NCBI GenBank assembly: GCA_045588245.1
Contig: JAZNDW010000001.1
Location: forward strand, 124,001-188,000
Reading direction: 5' to 3'
Origin: DTU064 sp045588245
GTDB taxonomy: Bacteria > Bacillota > Clostridia > Oscillospirales > CAG-272
Length of the DNA: 64,000 bases
The number at the start of each line of letters is the position of its first letter. Within the stretch, counting starts at the first letter, position 1. Position numbers and translations under genes: made by a program. The notes under the pieces are model-generated. The model saw only the letters and a list, made by a program, of their open reading frames with translations, was not told where the DNA came from and did no database searches. This document shows positions 51,362 to 60,100 of the stretch, piece by piece.

Positions 51362-52120
51362 ATGGCTGAACAAAAACGCATTTACGAAGACTTTGAGAGC
51401 TATGACGACGAACCTGTAGAAGAAAAATACAGAAAACCGACCGCCATCGGCATCATAATGAGGGTGATCTTTTATATTTTCATTGTATTTGTGAACGGTG
51501 CGATCATTTTCCGTATCTGCGCAGCGGAAGACCCCGGCTCGGTTACGAGTCCCGACATAAACGACACGCTCAAGTCTGCATTTGAAGAAAACAGCAGTCT
51601 GACCGTACAGACACAGACGATCTTCGACATGTATACCGAGGACGGCATATTCTATTCAACGGGGCTTTTCTTTTTCCCCGAAGCAAAAGAGCTTCAGGTC
51701 TCTGTGCGGTATAACGTCCGCACGATGCCCGACATTTTGATAATCGATGAGCTCGGTCTCGGTTTTGACTCAAACGACGAGCTTTCCGAAGACATACGCC
51801 AAAACTCAAAGTATAACGATCTTTCGGGTGATACGGTCAAGAATAACGATTATTTCGCATTCAGACTCGTTGACGACAACGGCAACAAATACGAGCCGAC
51901 GAAGGTTACGAAGCTTCCGCGTTTTTTGTACGTATACCACACCCTCACCTTTGACGGCGTCGAAAGCGAGGACACTAACCTTTACGTTGAGATCTACCTT
52001 TTGCGCGACGGCGAACCCGATTATTCGGCTTACGTCGGCAGAATGAAGGTCTTAAGTAAAGATCGTGAAATTGAAGAATACGAGCTTACACGCTCCGATT
52101 TATCAAAGCTGCAGTCATGA
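51362..52120 (+). CDS. Single-pass membrane protein with extracytoplasmic beta-rich domain, unknown function
   Basis: The 252-residue protein has an acidic cytoplasmic N-terminus (1-24), one membrane helix (about 29-50) and an extracytoplasmic domain of about 200 residues rich in beta-strand patterns (VSVRYNVRTMPDILIID, YFAFRLVDDNGNKYEPTKV). No motif is recognised. Its stop overlaps the start of the next membrane gene by ATGA, so the two are made together; hom follows in the same direction. Confidence 0.75.
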   Translation: MAEQKRIYEDFESYDDEPVEEKYRKPTAIGIIMRVIFYIFIVFVNGAIIFRICAAEDPGSVTSPDINDTLKSAFEENSSLTVQTQTIFDMYTEDGIFYSTGLFFFPEAKELQVSVRYNVRTMPDILIIDELGLGFDSNDELSEDIRQNSKYNDLSGDTVKNNDYFAFRLVDDNGNKYEPTKVTKLPRFLYVYHTLTFDGVESEDTNLYVEIYLLRDGEPDYSAYVGRMKVLSKDREIEEYELTRSDLSKLQS

Positions 52121-52692
52121 ACAACAACGAATATAACGCCTACACCATTCACGCAACAAGGAAAAACAGAACGGATATTACCCTCTCGCTCACCTCCTAC
52201 GTTGCCGCGGCAATACTTTATTTTTATTCCGTTTTCGTAAACGGAGTCAGCTACGCATCGGTGATGCAATTTGTGTCGCTTTTGTTCATTGTTGCTGGGA
52301 TATACGTCAATCAGCGTTACACGTGGACGAATTTTATCTACGCGATAAAGCCCGTCGAAAACAAGAACAGCGGCGAGGTGACGGGATATTCATTCTTCGT
52401 TTACCGCATTCAGGGCAAAAAAAGCACTTGTCTTGCAGAGATCCCCTGCCGCGACTGCTTGGGTATCGTAACGCATAAACGCGGCGAAAAAAGCGAAAGA
52501 AGTGCCGCAGATGCGGACGTTGCGCAATATAAGTTCACGCAGACGCTGATGCCCGACACGTATCATACCGCCATATTCCGCGCCGACGGCGGCATCGCTC
52601 ACATCAGCTTTGAGCCTGACGAAACCTTCGTTGCCATTCTTTCTTCGTATATCACAAGTGAAAACGGCGAACGTAACGATTCCGAAAACTGA
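52117..52692 (+). CDS. Two-helix membrane protein with cytoplasmic beta domain, unknown function
   Basis: The 191-residue protein has two hydrophobic helices near the N-terminus (about 26-43 and 46-64) and a long beta-strand-rich C-terminal part with alternating strands (VTGYSFFVYRIQGKKSTCLAEI, YHTAIFRADGGIAHISFEPD), a layout that resembles a bacterial PH-like domain after two helices. That resemblance is only visual. It is coupled to the preceding gene by ATGA and is 34 nt upstream of hom. Confidence 0.7.
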   Translation: MNNNEYNAYTIHATRKNRTDITLSLTSYVAAAILYFYSVFVNGVSYASVMQFVSLLFIVAGIYVNQRYTWTNFIYAIKPVENKNSGEVTGYSFFVYRIQGKKSTCLAEIPCRDCLGIVTHKRGEKSERSAADADVAQYKFTQTLMPDTYHTAIFRADGGIAHISFEPDETFVAILSSYITSENGERNDSEN

Positions 52693-52726
52693 CTAATATA
52701 ATTATCACACAAGGACGTAAAGATTT

Positions 52727-53932
52727 ATGAAAATTGCTATACTCGGCATGGGAAACATCGGCGGCGGTGTCGTTGACGTTATACTGAACAATAAAGCATC
52801 GCTCGAAAACGCTTGCGGCGAAGCTCTTGAAATTGCGTATATACTCGATCTCCGTTATTTTCCCGAGCATCCTTTAGCCGACAAAATCGTTCACTCGATC
52901 GACCCGATCGTTTCCGACCGTGAGGTCGGACTCGCCATCGAAGCGATGGGCGGTTCACATCCCGCGTACGAATATACGGTAGCGTGCCTCAAAGCGGGCA
53001 AGCACGTCGTTACATCAAACAAAGAAGTCGTTGCCAACTTCGGCGACGAATTCACAAAGATCGCACAGGAGATGGGCGTTCATTACCTCTTTGAAGCATC
53101 GGTCGGCGGCGGAATCCCGCTTATCCGTCCGATCACATCTTCCCTCTCCTCCGAGAAGATCACAAATATCAACGGAATCGTTAACGGTACCACAAACTAT
53201 ATTCTTACGCAGCTCGGAAACGGCGTTTCGTTCGAGGACGCGCTCGCCGATGCAAAATCCCGCGGTTACGCGGAGCCGAATCCGACAGCGGACCTCGATG
53301 CCATCGACGCACAGCGTAAGATCTGTATTCTCTCAGCTCTCGCAACGGGCAGGCTTTACGATCCTTCGATGCTTTGCGCTGAAACGATACGCGGCGTCAC
53401 ACCCGAAGATATGGCAGCAGCCGACGCTTGCGGCGGAGCCGTCAAGCTCATTGCTCACGGATCGTTTTACGATAACATCGACGACATTTTCGCCGCTCCC
53501 GCATTCGTTCCCTATACATCTCCGCTTTCGCATATTACAAACGTTTTCAACGGTGTCCTTGTAGATGCATCCGTATCGGGCGAGCTCATGTTCTTCGGAC
53601 GCGGCGCGGGCAAGTATCCGACGGCTGGTTCCATCCTTGCAGACGTCATAGCCGCCGTTTCAAATACGCAGGCGCGTATCTCGCCTTTTGTCAAGGCTCC
53701 GAAAGAAACGCTCCTCTCACCCGACGATCACATCTGCGCTCACTTCGTTACCGTTCCTTCGAGCGCTGCAAAAGCTGCGGAATCATTCTTTGGCAGCACC
53801 GCAGTCATACCGACCGGCGGCACGCGCTCGGGACTTCTTCTCAAGAGCGAACGCCACGGCGACGCCGTTTGCAGTGCTGCGGAATTTTCCAAAGCCGAAG
53901 GTGTCCCCGTATCGGTTTACCGCATAATATAA
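52727..53932 (+). CDS. hom: Homoserine dehydrogenase
   Basis: NAD(P)-dependent third step of the aspartate pathway to threonine and methionine, 401 residues. The Rossmann motif GMGNIGGG is at residue 7; later come VVTSNKEVVANFG, EASVGGGIPLIRP, NGIVNGTTNYILTQL and AEPNPTADLDAIDAQRKICILSALA, the catalytic signature with the conserved Asp and Lys. A short C-terminal segment of about 75 residues (LLSPDDHICAHFVTVPS) is an ACT-like domain. It is followed by a terminator. The two upstream membrane genes have no obvious biochemical link. Confidence 0.95.
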   Translation: MKIAILGMGNIGGGVVDVILNNKASLENACGEALEIAYILDLRYFPEHPLADKIVHSIDPIVSDREVGLAIEAMGGSHPAYEYTVACLKAGKHVVTSNKEVVANFGDEFTKIAQEMGVHYLFEASVGGGIPLIRPITSSLSSEKITNINGIVNGTTNYILTQLGNGVSFEDALADAKSRGYAEPNPTADLDAIDAQRKICILSALATGRLYDPSMLCAETIRGVTPEDMAAADACGGAVKLIAHGSFYDNIDDIFAAPAFVPYTSPLSHITNVFNGVLVDASVSGELMFFGRGAGKYPTAGSILADVIAAVSNTQARISPFVKAPKETLLSPDDHICAHFVTVPSSAAKAAESFFGSTAVIPTGGTRSGLLLKSERHGDAVCSAAEFSKAEGVPVSVYRII

Positions 53933-53955
53933 TATCGAGCTGACAAAGCAAAAAT

Positions 53956-53980
53956 GCCGCGGAGTTCCGCGGCGTTTTTT
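53956..53980 (+). terminator. Terminator of hom
   Basis: GCCGCGG and CCGCGGC arms (53956-53962, 53967-53973, loop AGTT) followed by a T-run (53975-53980), 24 nt after the stop. Confidence 0.9.
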
Positions 53981-54009
53981 TAATTTATTCGTTGTCGGTT
54001 CTTTAGGAT

Positions 54010-54261
54010 ATGAAAAAATACTCGGTAGCTGCCGTCTATATCAGCGGCAAATGTACGTTTGGCGGAGCGTCAGCAGCAAAGCTGACCGTCAGCGGCTACG
54101 GTATGCATTCAATAACGAATCGTGTTTTTGACGTCGTCTTTCACGCGGGTTCTTGCATTCTGTCAGCAGCGATAGCGGATACGGCAATCACCGTAGCCGT
54201 GCCCGACGGGGACAGCATACGCGTTTGCGACGCGCTGGCGAAAGACTTGCTGGGTGTATGA
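54010..54261 (+). CDS. Short hypothetical protein (83 residues)
   Basis: Possible gene between the hom terminator and the converging methyltransferase gene, with stops only a base apart. The protein is small, alternating hydrophobic, with Cys18 (SGKCTFGG), Cys49 and Cys75, and no family I recognise. The only ribosome site is a weak AGGA close to the ATG, and there is no promoter. It may be a relic of a larger gene or not real at all. Confidence 0.35.
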   Translation: MKKYSVAAVYISGKCTFGGASAAKLTVSGYGMHSITNRVFDVVFHAGSCILSAAIADTAITVAVPDGDSIRVCDALAKDLLGV

Positions 54262-54262
54262 C

Positions 54263-55186
54263 TTACCAAAGGGTTGGGTCCATATAACAGAGTATTGATT
54301 TTTCAAGCCAATACTCAAACTGTACGCCGTCCCGATAAAGATGCTCAAAGCTTTTGAATTTTGAGTACAGTTCCCTGCCGTCTCCGACGTCATGCCATAT
54401 ATCGGCAAATATGAAGTCGTAGTTTTCCGACGGCGCCGTTTTTTGCGCGTATTCGATCGCGTCACCGACGATGACGTTCACCTTTTCGGGATGCTCAAAC
54501 TGTGGCAGTATTTCAGTTCTGAACAGCTCGGCTGCCTCTTCCGAAAGTTCAACGGTTGTCACAGACTCTACCTCGGGCTTGAGCTGACACATATAAAGGA
54601 AGTAACCGAGTCCGAGCCCGTACGTGAGCACGTGTCCATGCGCTTTTTTTACGGCGGGCAGCGTTGTTACCGTTTCATTCGGCAAAAGCGTCATCCATTC
54701 CCGTCCGTTTTCAAGAATTGCGGGATATGAAAACTCACGCATGAAAAATCCGAGCTGCGGTATGAGCTCGCCTCTGTCGGTGACGATAAAATCGTCGCAT
54801 ATGAATGCTTCGCACGGGCGAAGCGACATCGTTTTCATCTCCCACCGTCCGAGCTTTTTTGACGGAAATTTAATGTTACGGTAGTACGGGTCTGCCTCAA
54901 AATCTTCGGCATTGAGCCGTGTCACCATAGGAATAAAATAATTTCGGAAATACGCTTTGTCACGTCCCGACGTGTCAAGACCGCAAAAAACGGCAAGTAT
55001 CTCAGCGTATGCGCGAGATTCGTCAAAACCGCACGACGTCGCCATTTCACGAACCATGTCCGGGTCGATAGCGTCAGGTGTCAAGTTAAGAAACAGCGAA
55101 AGAAGCTCTACCGTTTTGGCGTTATATCGCTTTATTTGCTCGGGCAAAAGCACAGTTCTGCCCTCCGAGCGTTTGATCTCTTTCAT
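54263..55186 (-). CDS. SAM-dependent methyltransferase-fold protein with an unfamiliar N-terminal half
   Basis: The C-terminal half of this 307-residue protein is a class I Rossmann methyltransferase or spermidine-synthase-like domain: TYGLGLGYF (motif I, about 188), VELSEEAAELF (acidic end of strand 2, Glu213), GDAIEYA (Asp242) and YDFIFADIWHDV (motif IV, about 256). The N-terminal 160 residues contain a helical region and a SLRPCEAFICDDFIVTDRGELIPQLGF segment with no match I know. No partner gene is adjacent. It could methylate a small molecule or act as a polyamine-synthase-like enzyme; neither can be decided. Confidence 0.7.
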   Translation of the reverse strand: MKEIKRSEGRTVLLPEQIKRYNAKTVELLSLFLNLTPDAIDPDMVREMATSCGFDESRAYAEILAVFCGLDTSGRDKAYFRNYFIPMVTRLNAEDFEADPYYRNIKFPSKKLGRWEMKTMSLRPCEAFICDDFIVTDRGELIPQLGFFMREFSYPAILENGREWMTLLPNETVTTLPAVKKAHGHVLTYGLGLGYFLYMCQLKPEVESVTTVELSEEAAELFRTEILPQFEHPEKVNVIVGDAIEYAQKTAPSENYDFIFADIWHDVGDGRELYSKFKSFEHLYRDGVQFEYWLEKSILCYMDPTLW

Positions 55187-55263
55187 TATATGATCATCAC
55201 CGCAACGTGCGGCTTTTCTCCTTATTTTGCTTAATATTTCGGATATTTAATATTAACACAGTG

Positions 55264-55292
55264 TTGAAATAATTGCAACAATGTGTTATACT
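55264..55292 (+). promoter_or_regulatory. Promoter of the HAD-IIA phosphatase gene
   Basis: TTGAAA (55264-55269), 17-nt spacer, TATACT (55287-55292) with TGT before it; the start codon is 33 nt downstream. Confidence 0.75.
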
Positions 55293-55325
55293 TTATAAAA
55301 TTTTTGCCTTCGGGGGAAAACGTTG

Positions 55326-56150
55326 ATGCAAAGCGCACGCGACCTGCTTTTATCTAAAAAACTGTATATTTTTGACATGGACGGAACGATATATCTCGGC
55401 AGCCGCCCGTTTGATTTTGCTGTCAGATTCATCAACCACCTGCGCGAATGGGGCAAAAACGTCATGTTTTTCACGAACAACGCCTCCCACAGCTCAACCT
55501 TCTATTATACGAAGCTTGCGTCTTTGGGATATTCGCCCGCGCCGTATGAGATCATGACGGCGGGCGACGTCACAGCGGAATTCATCCTCCGACACAGAAC
55601 GTCCAAATCCGTTTATCTTGTCGGCACCTCCGAATTGCGCCGTGATTGGCGCGGACGCGGCATCCGACTCATCTCGGACGAGGATGCTTTCGACGGTGCC
55701 GTTGCCGACATCGTTGTCACAAGCTTTGACACAGAGCTGACGTATCAAAAAATTTCCGACGCGGCGCGTATGATCCGCGGCGGCGCGGAATATCTTTCAA
55801 CACACCCCGATTTTAACTGTCCTATAGAAGGCGGTTTCATTCCCGATTCCGGCGCGATCGCCGCATTGATGACGGCATCAACGGGCGTCACGCCGCGTTA
55901 CTTTGGAAAGCCTTACCGTGAAACCGTCGAAATGATACGCGAGGTCACGGGTTTTTCGATGAACGATATCTGCATCTTCGGCGACAGACTCTATACAGAT
56001 GTTGCGCTCGGCAAGCGCAACGGCATCACGTCTGTGCTCGTTCTGACGGGGGAAACGACAGAGGCTGACTTAGAGAATACCGCAGATAAGGATCTGCCCG
56101 ACATCGTTTTACCTTCCTTACTTGAAGCTGATAAACTGATGGCACAATAA
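55326..56150 (+). CDS. HAD-IIA family phosphatase (NagD / 4-nitrophenylphosphatase-like)
   Basis: The 274-residue HAD enzyme has nucleophile motif YIFDMDGTIYLG (Asp17, Asp19), the motif II stretch FFTNNAS, a C2-type cap in the middle and the late CIFGDRLYTDVALGKRNGITSVLVLTGET (motif IV). NagD-like proteins dephosphorylate nucleotides, sugars or artificial substrates, so the target is unknown. I start at the ATG at 55326, just after a TTG, with GGGGAA 8-11 nt before it. A strong terminator follows. Confidence 0.88.
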   Translation: MQSARDLLLSKKLYIFDMDGTIYLGSRPFDFAVRFINHLREWGKNVMFFTNNASHSSTFYYTKLASLGYSPAPYEIMTAGDVTAEFILRHRTSKSVYLVGTSELRRDWRGRGIRLISDEDAFDGAVADIVVTSFDTELTYQKISDAARMIRGGAEYLSTHPDFNCPIEGGFIPDSGAIAALMTASTGVTPRYFGKPYRETVEMIREVTGFSMNDICIFGDRLYTDVALGKRNGITSVLVLTGETTEADLENTADKDLPDIVLPSLLEADKLMAQ

Positions 56151-56155
56151 AAGAC

Positions 56156-56190
56156 AGCGCGGCGATACCGTAATCGCCGCGCTTTTAATT
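56156..56190 (+). terminator. Terminator of the HAD-IIA gene
   Basis: Perfect 11-bp stem AGCGCGGCGAT and ATCGCCGCGCT (56156-56166, 56173-56183, loop ACCGTA) followed by TTTAATTTT. Confidence 0.9.
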
Positions 56191-56191
56191 T

Positions 56192-56256
56192 TCGACAAAA
56201 ATTAATTTTATTATTATACTTAAAATCGTTTCAAAAGAAAAAATATCTGCTATAAT
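56192..56256 (+). promoter_or_regulatory. Two possible promoters of the SH3b gene
   Basis: TCGACA (56192-56197), 17 nt, TATACT (56215-56220); and TGCTATAAT at 56248-56256, an extended -10 without a good -35. Either could drive the gene at 56298. Confidence 0.55.
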
Positions 56257-56297
56257 ATATATGCAAGTCAGGACCGACACGCAAAACGAAAGGCACG

Positions 56298-57059
56298 GTG
56301 AACCGCATGTACTTAACTCCGCTCGGCAAAACCATAATTTATTCTTTGCTCATAATAATCGCCATCGCCCTTGTGGTCGGAGGCGCGGCGCTTGCGGTGC
56401 GCCTTATCGACAACGGTCTGACAGACGATACCGAGTCAGTTTCCGAGTCGGCATCCGATAATGAACCGCCACCCGAACAGCCTTCGTCCGACACGAAAAA
56501 AAATGACACGACCGATAATTTGCCGCCCGAAACCGACGACGGAAGCGATACAGCCATAGAAAGCTCGGACACCGGCAAAGCCCCCGATGACGAAAAAGTT
56601 ACCGTGACCGTCTATGACACATCGGAAACGATGTATGCACTTTATAACGTCAACGCGCGCATGAGCTACACCACTGAAAGCGACATTTACGGTATGTTCT
56701 ATCAAGGCGAGGCGGTGACCGTTACGGGAGTTACCGACAACGGCTGGTATCAGGTGGATTGGCGCGGCTACACCGCGTACATCCGAAACGATCTGTTGAG
56801 CACCGAGCAAGTTACCGTTGACGTTACTCTTGAAGAATATAAGCCGTCAGTCACAATGTATGCCTCTGCCGCCGTCAACATACGAAAGAGCCACAGCACA
56901 AATTCAGACAAGCTCGATACGATTTCCGTGGGCACCGCCGTAACCGTTACGGGTAAGACCGCAAACGGCTGGTACAGGATCGAATATAACGGCGGTGACG
57001 CCTACATCAAGGAAGAATATCTCACTCGCGAAAAGCCGTTGGAAGCCGAGGCATCGTGA
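56298..57059 (+). CDS. Membrane-anchored protein with two bacterial SH3 domains
   Basis: The 253-residue protein has one membrane helix (about 13-36), an acidic, Ser/Pro-rich linker (40-100), then two SH3b domains (about 105-165 and 185-247), each with the VNxR or VNIR opening, a GxxVTVTG strand and the NGWYQVDWRGYTAYIRNDLL or NGWYRIEYNGGDAYIKEEYL end. SH3b domains bind wall peptides or glycans; there is no catalytic domain. The GTG at 56298 has AAAGG 4 nt before it, and an ATG nine bases later is the alternative. It ends in a strong terminator shared with the surface-protein gene. Confidence 0.82.
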   Translation: MNRMYLTPLGKTIIYSLLIIIAIALVVGGAALAVRLIDNGLTDDTESVSESASDNEPPPEQPSSDTKKNDTTDNLPPETDDGSDTAIESSDTGKAPDDEKVTVTVYDTSETMYALYNVNARMSYTTESDIYGMFYQGEAVTVTGVTDNGWYQVDWRGYTAYIRNDLLSTEQVTVDVTLEEYKPSVTMYASAAVNIRKSHSTNSDKLDTISVGTAVTVTGKTANGWYRIEYNGGDAYIKEEYLTREKPLEAEAS

Positions 57060-57117
57060 TCAATAATATAAACAGCCAATAAATCCACACAAATAATGTT
57101 GTATTTTAATTTGAAAA

Positions 57118-57160
57118 ACACAAAGAGTGGGCAACCAAGTTGCCCACTCTTTGTGTTTTC
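57118..57160. terminator. Bidirectional terminator between the SH3b and beta-helix genes
   Basis: Perfect 18-bp stem (57118-57135 with 57139-57156, loop CAA) with A-rich left flank and TTTT on the right; the strongest hairpin in the window. Confidence 0.95.
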
Positions 57161-60100
57161 TTATCTTCTTATTTTATTTTTCTTTATAACCCCGAACACC
57201 ATGACAGCCGATGCCATAAGCAAAATAAACATTAAACGATATACTTCTGTACCTGTTTGAGGCGCATTTTCATCGCCGGTACTGTCGTCGCCTTCCGTAT
57301 TATTATCGCCAGAGTCATCATTGTCGCCATTGATAATAGACTGATAATAATCTACCTCTTCAGCTGTCAAGCAATAATCAAATAATGCAAAGTTGTCGAG
57401 CGTTACTCCTAAAGTCGAGAACCAGGAAGCTGCACCTCCGAATGTAATATCATCGCAAGATGCAAGATATTTCATCATTTCGGCGATCTCACCTTCATTA
57501 ATCTGGGTTCCCTCAGTATTAACATTTTCTGTATGAATCAGGACGCCGTTTCTGTATAGAGAAACCGTATCGGTCTCAGGATCAAACGTATAGATTTCAT
57601 TGACCCATTCTCCTACAGGTGTAGAAACACATCCCTCTCGGTCTCGGTTGAAACAGAAGTGCATTCCCGCATACGTTGCAGGTTCAAACATAAACCATCC
57701 CGACTGAATAGTCATGTCATAATCGCCAAATCTTACAATAGATTCATAACCGTTGTGATCAGCAGACATATATCTGTCATACGCTACAGTAAAGCCCTTT
57801 GTAAGAATATTAGTGTTACCCTTCAACGGATTGTCAATCTTGCCACTGACAGCTTCGTCTCTGATCGCACTGTTTTCGGGACTCTGTACGCCACCGTTCC
57901 ATTCCAATGCGTTATAAGTATCCTTTATAACAAGACCTCCGGTGCCGTCTTTTCCCGAATTTTCACCGATAGATACGTTTCCGTTTGCATCAAACAAAAC
58001 GTGCTTTCCGTCGTCAAAGGTGTAGGTCACCACTGCTTCTTTGAAAACAAATTGTCTCTCTGCAACGACCTCACAGCTATCGCTGATGCCGTTCACAGAC
58101 GTTACGGTGATGGTTGCAGTACCGACACCAACTATGGTAACGACTCCCTTATCTACCGTCGCAACCGTTTCGTCGGACGAAGTCCATAATAGAGTGTTGT
58201 TTGCGTGACTCGGCAAAACTGTCGCGGACAATTCAACAGTCTGTCCGATCACACCAATGATCTTATCGCGATTTAACGTTACGTTTGTTACGTTATCAGA
58301 CTGCTTGTTGAAAACGATCTCGCGTATTGCAGCAGAATTCAACGAACTGTATGTGATTTCCACTTTAACGTATTTTGCTTTTACATTGTCAAGATAGTCT
58401 ACAGTATATCCCTTTGTGTTGTTTTCGGATCTGTCGCACACGAGCATAAAATCGTCAGCATCCGTGCCGTCGGTGCTTACGTACATCTTATACTGATAAT
58501 AACGACCGATAGGATCGTACCAGTAGATTTCAGCGTTGTAAATTTCGCTTTCTTCTGCTAACGTGAAGATGATCGTTTCGGGGAAATTCGTACCGCTTCC
58601 CCAATAAGAATTGAGATATCCGTCAAATGCATCCTTGGCAGGATGATCCGCCTGCGTGTTTGTTCCCGTTGCGGATTCAATTGCAATAAAGTAATCGTTG
58701 CCGTCCGTGATCTTGCCGCCTGCGTAATTTAGATTATCATAGTTTTTATAAATTTCATGATAATTCTCAACATCGGGTAATTTTTCGGATAAGGTTTCAT
58801 CAAGAACTCCCGCCTCGTCGATAACCTTGATCGCTTCGCTTGAACTATAGGATGAAGCGTTTCCGCTCATCACACACATTTCGTCCAAAACCCAATTCAC
58901 GCCGTAATTGTCTTTCATAACGATCGTGTTCTTGTCAACACATCTGGGAGACATATAAACGTTCTTTCCGCTAATGACGTTTTCCTGCCAAATTACGTTA
59001 TGGCTGTTATCGTCATTATACATTCCCCAGTCGGCGCTGCTTTCGGAGTTAACGCAATTTCGATATATCAATGTTCCGACGGAAGGACCGAAGTTATAGA
59101 TGGCAGCATTGTCGTTCATGCCGTACTTGTGAGCCCAGTTAGCCTCTGACACTTTATTATAAGCAATAATGTTCTGTCCTACATTTTGAGTCACATCAAC
59201 GGAGTTTCCGTTGTAAGTAGCATCGGTTCGTGTCAGGTAATAACCCGCAACTTCAAGTCGTGTATGGATCCCCATATACGAAGTGTTGTCAACCTCATTG
59301 TTGATCACGGTCGTTCTCAATGCCGACATAAGGCTGATACCGGTAGCCTGAAGAAAATCACGACCTGTATCTGTTACAATATTATTTCTGACAACGGTGT
59401 CCGAAACGCGGCTTTCAAGATTGTCTGCGGTGAAGTTTTCGGTTTCGGTTGCGTTTCTGTAATCGTTTAAGTACGTGCCACAGAATCTGCCGACTGCAAT
59501 ACCCGCACCGGTCGTATCATACGTTACGTTACCTTCAATCAATGTATTCACAGCATCGTTATATACCTGAATACCGCAGGCTGCCAGATGACGCAACACG
59601 TTGTTATTGATCTGAATATTTTCAGTATGGTTCAGGCGAATCGCTCCGGGGATCTGATAACCGTAGCTGATGTGATCAACAAGACCGTTGATTCCCCACA
59701 AAGCTTCTGCCTGCGAACCACCGATGGAATAGTCTTTCGTGTATGTCCAGTTACTATATTCAAACAGTATTCCTTCCAGCGTTATATTACAAACGGGCGA
59801 AGAAGACGTACCCTCGATACGAACGAGCTGATCGTCTTCCATTACGGTAACATAGGAAATGACGCTCGACATATCCTGATCGGAATAAGGATAGTAATAA
59901 ATCTTACCTTCGCTTCTGTCAAGATACCATTCGCCTGCGGAGTCAAGCTCCTCTATTGCATTGATGATAAAGTACTTGTCTTTGAGCTGGCAATATCCTG
60001 TGTTTGCTCTCCAGCCGAATAAACCATCATTATCCTTGTTGCAGTATACGATAGTTGTGCTGTCGCCCGATTCAATGCCGCTGACATGCCACTCATCATA

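Noticed and set aside
57161..57250. Standard LPxTG sortase signal
   Set aside because: The C-terminus has the anchor layout, but the motif reads APQTG; I call it anchor-like only.
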